Assembly: GCA_049518415.1 (NCBI GenBank)
Contig: JBEKRX010000020.1
Span: forward strand, 1 to 64,000
Length of the DNA stretch: 64,000 bases
Origin: CAVQND01 sp049518415
GTDB taxonomy: Bacteria; Verrucomicrobiota; Verrucomicrobiia; Limisphaerales; UBA8199
Direction: 5' to 3'
In this document: positions 1-6,799 of the stretch, in pieces
How positions within the stretch are numbered: the first letter of the stretch is position 1
Layout of the letters: every line of letters starts with the position of its first letter
Notes under the pieces: generated by a model
What the model was told of the DNA's origin: nothing
Seen by the model: only the letters and a program-made list of their open reading frames with translations
Databases searched by the model: none
Made by a program: the position numbers and the translations under genes

Positions 1-194
1 ATAGAGGGGGTGGAGGAAACGTTCGGCATGGCCTGGCGGTTGTTTGCCACGATGCTCGAAAGAGCAGAAACAACGGAAGCCGTCGGCCTAAACTGGGCGC
101 GCCTCCACTCCACTCGACCCCTGAAGCGACAGGTCGGCATCTCATTGCCCGCGTCCCTGCCAACTCGCTTGCGGCGGCGCTGAGCAGGTCGCAC
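1..194. other. left edge, no recognised gene
   Basis: A plus-strand frame is open from the window edge to a TGA at 181-183 (60 codons), which could be the C-terminus of a gene starting outside the window. I recognise no family in it, and an open frame of this length arises easily by chance in GC-rich DNA. No terminator hairpin or promoter is evident between it and the convergent gene that ends at 195. Confidence 0.25.
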
Positions 195-1343
195 TCACGG
201 TTGGTGCCGGAGGGCGTTCGACATGGCCGGGAGCAGGGCCGTTTCCAGGCGCGGGCCCAGGGTCGAGTCATGGCCGCCCGCGTGGACGGCCAGGACATGC
301 GGCAAGCCCCGGGCACGCATCAGCCCGGATACGTAATTGGCGCCGCGACGGAGCCAGGGATACTCGTCGTCGCGGCCATACTCAATGGTAATCGCTTTGA
401 GGGAACGGCCGCGGGCCAGGAATTGGGCCAGCTTGTCGTCCCAGCCGCCAAAGCCATTCTCATAGCGGCGGAGCAGCTCGGCCTGGGAACCCGCCGGCAG
501 GCCGGGAAGCGGGAAGGCGATGTGCGGATAAGGCAGGGCCAGGTCGGGCGCCATGGCGGCGGCGTAAGAGACAAGCAGCCCCTCCCAAAAGACCTCCCGC
601 GAGGGGCTGTTGAGCCGGCTCTGAATGAAATCCCGGAAGCGCTTGCGCCGGGAAGCCTCCGTCAGGCCCTGCCACTTCTCAAGATTGGCCTGCCAATGAC
701 GCATCTGCTGGTCGCTCAGCAGGCCGATCTCTTTCAGCCCGTTCTGGTCAAAAAGCGCAGGACTCATGGCATAGACGCAACTGAACCTGTCCGGATGCTT
801 GAGCGCCAGTTCCAAGGCCCCGGTTCCGCCCATGCCGTGCCCGGCCAGGCCGCGGGCGGCCGCCAAGGGAATGGTCCTGAAATGCCCGTCCACATAGTCC
901 ACCACGTCCTTGACGATGTAATCCTCCCAATGGCCGGTGAGGGGTGAATTTCGGTAGCAGCTTCCGCCCAGGAAATGGAGGGTGTTCGGGACAATGATGA
1001 TCATTTCCCGCGCCGCGCCGCGCTTGATTTGCCGGTCCATGGCCTCCCGCAGGTGAAATCCCTGGTAAGCCCCCCCGGTATAACGCCACAAGGGGTTGTC
1101 AAAATTCGGCAGGAAGTAAAGCACCGGGAACCGCCGGGCGCGGTCCTGGTAAGACGGGGGCAGATAGACCGCGAGTTGCTGCCAGGCGGAGACGCCCAGC
1201 CGGTTGCCGGCCAGCGACGGGGCCTCGAACTGGCGGGACTCGAGCTTCCCTTGGCGGGACGTGCAGGAGCATAATAGAAACAGGACCGCTATATTCCAAT
1301 AGCCGATAGCCGATAGCCGATAGCCGATGGCGTGCACGAGCAT
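195..1343 (-). CDS. esterase-family (PF00756-like) lipoprotein lacking nucleophile Ser
   Basis: This is an alpha/beta-hydrolase of the esterase D/feruloyl-esterase type, predicted to be exported. The fold signature is clear: a strand and oxyanion region around 'IIIVPNT', the elbow 'GHGMGGTGAL', and a C-terminal 'YGRDDEYPW' followed by 'GGHDS' that supplies the usual Asp and His. In this family the elbow is normally GHSMGG. Here the serine codon position (834-836, minus strand) reads GGC (Gly), so the protein may be catalytically dead. The N-terminus ends in 'FLLCSC', a plausible lipobox, but it is encoded by the tandem repeat at 1262-1529, so the start is uncertain. I chose the in-frame ATG at 1343; a TTG at 1370 is also possible. 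The acyltransferase gene lies immediately upstream on the same strand. Confidence 0.75.
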   Translation of the reverse strand: MLVHAIGYRLSAIGYWNIAVLFLLCSCTSRQGKLESRQFEAPSLAGNRLGVSAWQQLAVYLPPSYQDRARRFPVLYFLPNFDNPLWRYTGGAYQGFHLREAMDRQIKRGAAREMIIIVPNTLHFLGGSCYRNSPLTGHWEDYIVKDVVDYVDGHFRTIPLAAARGLAGHGMGGTGALELALKHPDRFSCVYAMSPALFDQNGLKEIGLLSDQQMRHWQANLEKWQGLTEASRRKRFRDFIQSRLNSPSREVFWEGLLVSYAAAMAPDLALPYPHIAFPLPGLPAGSQAELLRRYENGFGGWDDKLAQFLARGRSLKAITIEYGRDDEYPWLRRGANYVSGLMRARGLPHVLAVHAGGHDSTLGPRLETALLPAMSNALRHQP

Positions 1344-1529
1344 AATAGAAACAGGACCGCTATATTCCAATAGCCGATAGCCGATAGCCGATAGCCGATA
1401 GCGTGCACGAGCATAATAGAAACAGGACCGCTATATTCCAATAGCCGATAGCCGATAGCCGATAGCCGATAGCCGATAGCCGATAGCCGATGGCATGCAG
1501 GAGCATAATGGAAACAGGACCGCTATATT
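1262..1529. repeat. 71-bp tandem repeat containing heptanucleotide arrays
   Basis: Four units begin at 1262, 1333, 1404 and 1496. The first two are 71 bp. The third is 92 bp because it carries seven rather than four copies of the heptamer ATAGCCG. The fourth is cut after about 34 bp. Each unit has a unique part (starting TGCASGAGCATAAT) plus the heptamer array. On the minus strand the array translates as repeating 'GYRLSAI', and the unique part, in one frame, as 'NIAVLFLLCSC'. The acyltransferase stop codon lies in the last unit, and the esterase-like gene starts inside the array. Because 71 is not a multiple of three, successive units are read in different frames. Confidence 0.95.
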
Positions 1530-2686
1530 GGCAGGGAACCACTGGCGCGTAAGAGCTTTGGGGGCGAAGGCAGCCATTTCATCCCGAAGGGCAGCCGCAG
1601 GAGGTTCCATGGCCGGATGGCCAGGGCATAAAGGCCCCAGGTGATCAGGAACGTGCCGCCAAGGACGAGCGGGAATTTCAAGGCGATGCTCCAGTTGGCA
1701 TAAACCAGGTGATAGCCCAGGATGATGATCACGGTCTGGTGGAGGATGTAGAAAGGATAGACCGCCTCGTTGGCGTACCGCAGGAAGGGATGATTGAAAC
1801 TCAAATAGCGTCTTCCGTAGCCCAGCGCTGCCAGCAGCCACATCCAGATATGGAAGTTGTCCAGGCCGCGGTAGCCCGCGAGCGCCGCCGGTGAAAGATG
1901 CCGGTTGGAAACCCAGGGCGCATAGACCAGTCCGAGCGTCAGCAGGCCCGCCAGCAGGAACTTGCGGCGCTGGGCCGCGATGGCCTCATAAACGCCCGTG
2001 CCCGAGGCCAGCACGAAGCCCGCCACAAAAAAGGTCAGCTTGTGCGAGAAGTTGCCCCAGTCCGGGAAGAGATTGTTCCCATCCTGCGGCCAGAAGGGCC
2101 GCAAGATCGCATCTGACAGAGCCGAGGGAACCCAGAGCAGGAAGAGCACCCACGGGCGCGCCAGGCACGTGAGAATCCTAGCCAAGCAGCGGCGGCCCCG
2201 GCGGGAGCGCAGCCCGACGCACAACGGCAGGGTGATCATCGAATAGGTCCAGATATAAGGCACGTACCAAAGATGATGCCAGGACAGGTTCCCCCGGGGG
2301 TAGGAACCGGAGGTGAAGACGGTGCCATAAAAGTCCCAAAACGAATCGTATTGTTGCCGGTGATAAAGCCGCTCGCAATAGACCTGGGGTGGGATGATGA
2401 CCAGCATCCCGAAAAGCAGCGGCAGGAGCAGACGCTTGTGGCGCTCGAGGAAATAGCGCCAGGTGGAGTAGCGTTCCATGGCAAACCACACCGCCGAACC
2501 GGAAATGAAAAACAGCAGCGGCATGCGCCATTGATGCACAAAGCCCATGACCTGATCAAAGGCGGCGCTGGTTTGGAGATTCTTCACATGCCAGTCCCAG
2601 GTGCTGAACAACATGCCGCTGTGGAACAGCATGAGCAGTGCGAAAGCGATCACGCGCAGCCAATCCAAGTCATACCGCCGATTCAT
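1523..2686 (-). CDS. acyltransferase family 3 membrane protein (OpgC/MdoC-like)
   Basis: This 387-residue integral membrane acyltransferase (PF01757 type) opens with 'YDLDWLRVIAFALLMLFHS', the typical first membrane helix carrying the conserved His. About ten hydrophobic helices follow. Members transfer acyl groups (acetyl, succinyl) to extracytoplasmic sugars or glucans; the N-terminus most resembles glucan-modifying OpgC-like proteins, but the acceptor here cannot be told. The ATG at 2686 begins at the usual family start. The C-terminus runs to a TAG supplied by the last copy of the downstream tandem repeat, so the native end may have been replaced. It lies upstream of the esterase-like gene on the same strand; a pair of acyltransferase and esterase-like protein could act on one surface glycan (inference). 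Confidence 0.85.
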   Translation of the reverse strand: MNRRYDLDWLRVIAFALLMLFHSGMLFSTWDWHVKNLQTSAAFDQVMGFVHQWRMPLLFFISGSAVWFAMERYSTWRYFLERHKRLLLPLLFGMLVIIPPQVYCERLYHRQQYDSFWDFYGTVFTSGSYPRGNLSWHHLWYVPYIWTYSMITLPLCVGLRSRRGRRCLARILTCLARPWVLFLLWVPSALSDAILRPFWPQDGNNLFPDWGNFSHKLTFFVAGFVLASGTGVYEAIAAQRRKFLLAGLLTLGLVYAPWVSNRHLSPAALAGYRGLDNFHIWMWLLAALGYGRRYLSFNHPFLRYANEAVYPFYILHQTVIIILGYHLVYANWSIALKFPLVLGGTFLITWGLYALAIRPWNLLRLPFGMKWLPSPPKLLRASGSLPI

Positions 2687-2818
2687 AACCGGGGTTCAGG
2701 TTGGGACATGAAGAATGGTCAGCGCGGCGGAACGGAGAGGGAACGCGGGGGCGCGGCGTGGGGGCTCCTTTGGTTGCGGCGGCGCCGAGTTGCGAGAAGG
2801 GCGGGTCAGGTCCTGCGG
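2687..2818. other. intergenic spacer with a REP-like element
   Basis: This 132-bp spacer holds one copy of a dispersed GC-rich palindromic motif (2767-2786, containing TTTGGTTGCGGC). It separates the acyltransferase start from the stop of the sigma-54 activator. I see no gene or clear promoter. Confidence 0.5.
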
Positions 2819-4180
2819 CTAGACCTCAATTCCGTAGGCTTTGATCTTGTTATAGAGCGTTTGGCGGCCGATGCCGAGGCGCTTGGCGGTTTCGAGCTTG
2901 TTGCCCCCAGTGGCCTTGAGCATCTGGACAATCGCGTTCCGCTCGACACCTTCGAGCAGGGTAAAACTGGTGTCGCCGGTGTCCCCGGCGGCGGACCTGG
3001 TTTGCGAAATGGAGAGGTCGCTGGCATCGATTTCCGCGCCCTCGCAGAGCAGGACCGCCCGCTGGACTTCATTCTGCAACTGGCGGACGTTGCCCGGCCA
3101 ATCGAAGGCGGTCAACCGCTCGATGGCCGCCGGCCTGAAGCCGGTGAGGGTGCGGTTGGCCTGGGCGGCGAAGCGTTTGAGGAAGGCGTTGGCCAGGGGC
3201 AGGATGTCCTCCCGGCGCTCGCGCAAGGGGGGCAGGTGGACGGAGATGGCGCTGATGCGATAAAACAAGTCCTCGCGCAGCTTGCCGTCCTGGATGGCCT
3301 CCTGGGGTGTGCGATTGGTGGAGGCGATGATGCGGCAGTTGGTCTTGTAGCTGGTCTTGCCGCCGACCGGCCGGACCTCCTGATCCTGGAGGACGCGCAG
3401 GAGCTTGCTCTGGGTGTCCACCGGCATCTCGGAGATTTCGTCCAAAAGCAGCGTGCCGCCTTCGGCCTGGCGGAAAAGGCCTTCGCGGTCGGCGTGGGCG
3501 CCGGTAAAGGCGCCGCGGACGGAGCCGAACAACTCGCTTTCGATGAGTTCGCGGGGCAGGGCGGCGCAGTTGACCTTGATGATTTGGCCTTTGCTGCGGG
3601 CACTGAGGGCATGGAGGAGGTCGGCGATGACTTCCTTGCCCGTGCCGCTTTCGCCGGTGATGAGCACGGTCACGTCGCTGGCGGCGATGCGTTCGGTGGT
3701 GCGGACCACGTCGCGCATGGCGGCGCTCTGGAAGATGGGCGAAGGGGTGCCGCTCATGGTTTCGAGGGCGCGGCGCAGGGTGCTGGCCTCTTCGTTCTGG
3801 CGCCGGTGCTCAATGGCGTTTTGCACATCGGCCAGGAGCTTCTCGCCGTCGAACTGCACGTTCTTGCGGAGGAAATTGAAGGCACCGCGCTTGATGGCTT
3901 CGACCGCCCAGGAGATGGCCTCGTCTTCAGTGGGGGCGCCGGTCAGGACAATCACTTGGGTATCGGGCCAGTGTTTTTTGAGTTGCGGCAGCAGGTCCAG
4001 GCCGTCGGCATCCGGCAGCTTGACGTCCAGCAGCACCAGGTCGGGCTGCCCCTGGGCGAGGGCCTTTTGGAGGGCGGCGCCGTTTTCGGCGGTGGCGACC
4101 TGGTAATGCTCCGCCAGGAGCGTCGTCAAGGTGTTGCGCCAGTCTTGCTCGTCGTCAACTATCAGGACGTTGCCCTTCAT
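2819..4180 (-). CDS. NtrC-family sigma-54-dependent response regulator
   Basis: A 453-residue, three-domain activator. Residues 1-120 are a receiver with the acidic pair D9-D10, phosphoacceptor D52 ('LLDVKLPD'), T80 and K106. Residues about 145-385 are the AAA+ domain with Walker A 'GESGTGKE' (176-183), the sigma-54 contact loop 'GAFTGA' (223-228) and Walker B 'LLLDEI' (244-249). The last about 45 residues are a Fis-type helix-turn-helix ('ETAKRLGIGRQTLYNKIK'). All functional motifs are intact, so it should activate RpoN promoters when phosphorylated. Its ATG overlaps the TGA of the upstream C26-like gene (ATGA), suggesting translational coupling. No kinase gene adjoins it; a histidine kinase lies at the far right of the window, but a pairing is unproven. 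Confidence 0.95.
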   Translation of the reverse strand: MKGNVLIVDDEQDWRNTLTTLLAEHYQVATAENGAALQKALAQGQPDLVLLDVKLPDADGLDLLPQLKKHWPDTQVIVLTGAPTEDEAISWAVEAIKRGAFNFLRKNVQFDGEKLLADVQNAIEHRRQNEEASTLRRALETMSGTPSPIFQSAAMRDVVRTTERIAASDVTVLITGESGTGKEVIADLLHALSARSKGQIIKVNCAALPRELIESELFGSVRGAFTGAHADREGLFRQAEGGTLLLDEISEMPVDTQSKLLRVLQDQEVRPVGGKTSYKTNCRIIASTNRTPQEAIQDGKLREDLFYRISAISVHLPPLRERREDILPLANAFLKRFAAQANRTLTGFRPAAIERLTAFDWPGNVRQLQNEVQRAVLLCEGAEIDASDLSISQTRSAAGDTGDTSFTLLEGVERNAIVQMLKATGGNKLETAKRLGIGRQTLYNKIKAYGIEV

Positions 4181-4539
4181 AAGAACTTGTCACGGCTCGG
4201 AACACAGGCGCGGGTGAACGCGCCGAACAGCGCCTGCGGCTCGGGATAGCGGTCCGCCAGGCGTTCCGGGTGAAACTGCACGCTCAACAGGAACGGCAGC
4301 CAATGCGCGGCGCCCGGCTTCAATTCCAACCCCTCGATCACCGGGTCCGCGCTCACCGCGGCCACTCTCAAGGGCCCGGCGACGCGCCCGACCGCCTGGT
4401 GATGGGTGCTATTGACGCCCAGTTCCACCGTCCCGACTATCTTGGCCAGTAAAGAACCCGGTGTCAATCGCACTTCACTGAACTCTTGGCCTTGCGGGTC
4501 CACGTTCGGCGCGATCAATATGAGCGGCGGTCTGCGCAT
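4177..4539 (-). CDS. shortened C26-type glutamine amidotransferase-like protein
   Basis: This 120-residue protein matches two separate parts of the gamma-glutamyl-GABA hydrolase/peptidase C26 family. Residues 1-20 resemble the family N-terminus ('RRPPLILIAPN'). From about residue 22 on it matches the C-terminal third, including 'VNSTHHQAV' (42-50) and the His-Glu of the triad in 'VQFHPE' (87-92). Normal members have about 230-250 residues; the middle with the catalytic cysteine is absent, without a frameshift. It therefore cannot be a standard hydrolase. It may be a deletion relic that stays in frame, or a ligand-binding remnant. Its stop overlaps the start of the NtrC-type regulator by ATGA, so it is probably the first gene of that operon. 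Confidence 0.7.
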   Translation of the reverse strand: MRRPPLILIAPNVDPQGQEFSEVRLTPGSLLAKIVGTVELGVNSTHHQAVGRVAGPLRVAAVSADPVIEGLELKPGAAHWLPFLLSVQFHPERLADRYPEPQALFGAFTRACVPSRDKFL

Positions 4540-4733
4540 ACCCCATGGACTGTAGGCAACGACAGGGCGTGTGTCAGGGAAAAACTGATTGGGATTAAAA
4601 GCGCGGAAGCGTGGAAGCGTTAAAACCGTTGAAGCGTGGAAGGGTTAACAGGGTTAATAAGTTAAAAAAGCTAAATGGGTTGAAACCGCCAGCCTTCCTC
4701 AGCCCAGGCGCAGCGCCTTCCCGCTTCAACGGT
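4540..4733. other. intergenic spacer with short degenerate repeats
   Basis: This 194-bp, relatively AT-rich spacer is made of short imperfect repeats (GTGGAAGCG, GGTTAA and GTTAAAAAA types), between about 4600 and 4690. It could hold the promoter of the C26-ntrC pair. No gene is evident. Confidence 0.4.
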
Positions 4734-5036
4734 TTAGGGCTTTAACGTCCGAAAGGCTAATCGGGCCATGTCCGCCTCCGGGAACCGTTGCTGGATGGTT
4801 CTTTTAACGCGCGTCGCCTCTTCGGGCGGGAGGCGGCGGCGGTTGATGCGGCGCTGGACGGCGTCGAGGAGTTCCAGCCAATCCTCCAAGGGCGGGTGGG
4901 CCAGGGCCTGCCACTGGTCGTAGCGGCGCTGGCGGACAAAAAAACGCCATTCCTGCCCCACGTGCCGGGCATAGACCTGGAGGCGGAGGCCCTCGCCGGT
5001 CATTCGTTTCCAACTGATCTCCGCTTTGGCCGCCAT
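4734..5036 (-). CDS. hypothetical protein, basic, 100 aa
   Basis: A small protein of no family I recognise. It begins 'MAAKAEISWKRMTGEGLRL' and is rich in Arg, Trp and Gln. The first half looks like beta-strands ('LRLQVYARHVGQEWRFFV'); the second half is amphipathic helical with several Arg-rich turns. There is no signal peptide or membrane segment, so it is probably cytosolic, perhaps nucleic-acid binding given its charge. I chose the ATG at 5036; a TTG at 5057 would add seven residues. It lies downstream of ispF on the same strand, separated by a large inverted repeat, so co-transcription is uncertain. Confidence 0.55.
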   Translation of the reverse strand: MAAKAEISWKRMTGEGLRLQVYARHVGQEWRFFVRQRRYDQWQALAHPPLEDWLELLDAVQRRINRRRLPPEEATRVKRTIQQRFPEADMARLAFRTLKP

Positions 5037-5069
5037 GGCTTTAGAGTGCGCTGCCAAGGCCTTCGGACC

Positions 5070-5232
5070 AATTCCAATTCACGTTCAAGATGGCACTAAT
5101 TCGCTTGTCCTTTGGGCCTCTGGCTTCGTTGCTCGCTCGTTGCAGATCGCTGCGGATATGCGCCTCGCTCGCGCCTCGCCAGAGGCCCAAAGTCCTGCGC
5201 GCCTTAGTGCCATCTTGAACGCTCGTTGGAAT
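5070..5232. repeat. 163-bp inverted-repeat element (MITE-like)
   Basis: Two arms of about 55 bp face each other. The left arm (5070-5124) and the right arm (5178-5232) share perfectly complementary cores, GTTCAAGATGGCACTAA (17 bp) and CTTTGGGCCTCTGGC (15 bp). The centre of about 50 bp is rich in CTCGC/GCTCG. There is no coding capacity. It fills the gap between ispF and the downstream hypothetical gene, and could be a miniature mobile element or a strong RNA hairpin acting as terminator. Confidence 0.85.
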
Positions 5233-5239
5233 AAGCGAT

Positions 5240-5716
5240 TCACGGCAAATCCACGCTCGCCACCGCCAGGGCGGCGATGCCTTCGTCCCGGCCAATAAAG
5301 CCCAAATGCTCGTTGGTGGTGGCCTTGATTGCGACCTGGCGGGAGTTGAGCCGGAGGGCGGCGGCGATGTTGGCTTTCATTTGCTGGATATGGGGCAGGA
5401 GCTTGGGCTGCTGCGCAATGAGGGTGGCGTCAACATTGACAATTGTGCCCTGGCGCGATTCCGCCAGCCGGGCGGCCTCGTTCAGGAAGAGCCGGCTGGG
5501 GGCGCCGCGCCAGCGCGGGTCGGTGTTCGGGAAAAAGTGGCCGATATCCGCCTCCCCCAGCGCCCCGAGAATGGCATCGCAAATGGCGTGCATCAACACG
5601 TCCGCATCGGAGTGTCCATCCAGTCCCTTGGGGTGCGGGATTTCCACGCCGCCAAGGATGAGCTTTCGGCCCTGGACGAGGGCGTGGACGTCGTAACCAA
5701 CGCCAACATGAACCAT
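5240..5716 (-). CDS. ispF: 2-C-methyl-D-erythritol 2,4-cyclodiphosphate synthase
   Basis: IspF makes the cyclic diphosphate in the MEP (non-mevalonate) isoprenoid pathway, as a cytosolic homotrimer. The 158-residue length is normal. The N-terminal metal site 'GYDVHAL' (Asp and His ligands), the 'GHSDADVLMHAICDA' motif with the third ligand, the 'FPNTDPRW' loop and the C-terminal 'KATTNEHLGFIGRDEGIA' motif are all present. I chose the ATG at 5716 because the family starts just before 'VGVGYDVH'; the frame continues 12 codons upstream without similarity. It appears to be a stand-alone gene, without ispD next to it. Confidence 0.97.
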   Translation of the reverse strand: MVHVGVGYDVHALVQGRKLILGGVEIPHPKGLDGHSDADVLMHAICDAILGALGEADIGHFFPNTDPRWRGAPSRLFLNEAARLAESRQGTIVNVDATLIAQQPKLLPHIQQMKANIAAALRLNSRQVAIKATTNEHLGFIGRDEGIAALAVASVDLP

Positions 5717-5735
5717 GAGGGCACTATAGGGCACA

Positions 5736-5760
5736 GGGCGGCGGGGCGGCAACCGAAAGG
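5736..5760. repeat. REP-like palindromic motif, weak copy
   Basis: This is a divergent copy of the dispersed motif (CGGCGGGGCGGCAACCGAAAG region), just upstream of ispF. It resembles the clearer copies at 6701 and 14778. Confidence 0.45.
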
Positions 5761-5863
5761 TTAAACGAGTTAAACAGGTTAAGAAAGTGCGAGGCGCCGA
5801 CTCAAAACTTCAACTGATTTCTGGATTCGACGCGGGGAGCGATTTGGGGTATGTAGTGCGCCC

Positions 5864-6685
5864 ATGCGAACTGCGAATCAATACCTGAGGAGAAGGCCGC
5901 GCGAATTGCGGTTAGCCGGCCTTGGCCGGCTTGGCTGGTGGGCGCTGGCCGTGGCGCTGGCCGGCGCCGGCTGCGCCCACTCGCGCAACAAGGATCGGAT
6001 TGGACTGATTCCGCCGCCAGCGCCGGCTTTTCTCAACGGCCCGATGGCCGTGCTGCTGACCAACGCCTCCGGGTTCTCCTGCCACGTGGTGATGAGCGTC
6101 GGCTCGCCCGCCAATCCTGGGGAAAGAGTTGCCGGGGAACTGCTGGGCCGAGGGACCCAATTGCTGTTTGTGCCTGATGCCAACTCCCTGGCCGGCAAGC
6201 GCTTCGCGAAGCGGGGCTTCAGTTTCATCTGGGACGCGGCAGGGCAGCGGGGGTACTTGCTGAGCGAGGCGCTGCAAGGCTACGCGCCGATTTCCTCACC
6301 TGTGCAGGCCACCAATGTAGTGGTCCGCGCCTCCCGGCCCGCGCCGGAAAGGGCCGGTGGCCACCCCTGCCAGCAAACCGAGGTCGAGGTGGCTTCGAAC
6401 AATGGCACGAGGGCGCTGTTCCGGGTCTGGCGCGCCGCCGATTTGAAAGGGTTCCCCATCTGCATTGTCACTGCGGCGCCCGGGCGGCCGCTGGCGGTCA
6501 ATGCCTCAAAGCTCAGGCTGGAGGCGCCCTCCAGCCGGCTGTTCCTGCCGCCCGACGGTTTCACCCGCTATGACAGTGCCGAAACGATGATGGCGGAGAT
6601 GGCGATGCGGCAGGAGAATCTCAGGCGCAAACCCACTGAGGAGCCTCTCGAATTCCAACGGGTGCCCCGCCTGGAGGCCAGGTGA
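5864..6685 (+). CDS. predicted lipoprotein of unknown function
   Basis: A 273-residue protein with a basic N-terminus, one hydrophobic segment ('WWALAVALAGAGC') and a good lipobox LAGAGC with Cys at position 37, so it should be lipidated and exported. The mature part is mixed beta-rich ('GPMAVLLTNASGFSCHVVMS') and ends in a Glu/Arg-rich helix. It does not match a family I can name. It is the only plus-strand gene between ispF and tsaD, with its own 110-bp upstream region that contains GTTAAA-type repeats like those at 4600-4690. Confidence 0.65.
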   Translation: MRTANQYLRRRPRELRLAGLGRLGWWALAVALAGAGCAHSRNKDRIGLIPPPAPAFLNGPMAVLLTNASGFSCHVVMSVGSPANPGERVAGELLGRGTQLLFVPDANSLAGKRFAKRGFSFIWDAAGQRGYLLSEALQGYAPISSPVQATNVVVRASRPAPERAGGHPCQQTEVEVASNNGTRALFRVWRAADLKGFPICIVTAAPGRPLAVNASKLRLEAPSSRLFLPPDGFTRYDSAETMMAEMAMRQENLRRKPTEEPLEFQRVPRLEAR

Positions 6686-6700
6686 CTGCCGCCGGCAATG

Positions 6701-6730
6701 TTTCTTGGCGCGGCGGAGCGGCAACCGAAA
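6701..6730. repeat. REP-like palindromic motif
   Basis: A 30-bp copy of the dispersed motif. Read on the minus strand it is CGGTTGCCGCTCCGCCGCGC followed by CAAGAAA. It sits directly after the lipoprotein stop codon, a usual site for REP elements. A 15-bp direct duplication (ATTGGAGACMAGAAG twice) follows at about 6750-6779. Confidence 0.6.
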
Positions 6731-6799
6731 CAGAAAGCTGACGGAAAAATTGGAGACAAGAAGATTGGAGACCAGAAGGAGCCGTCCCTGCCAGGCGGC

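Noticed and set aside
1262..1529. CRISPR-like array
   Set aside because: Units are contiguous tandem copies with heptamer arrays, without unique spacers, and no cas genes are present.
2273..4249. A 658-codon plus-strand frame opposite the sigma-54 activator
   Set aside because: Same reason: it is fully explained by codon bias of the minus-strand acyltransferase and regulator genes.
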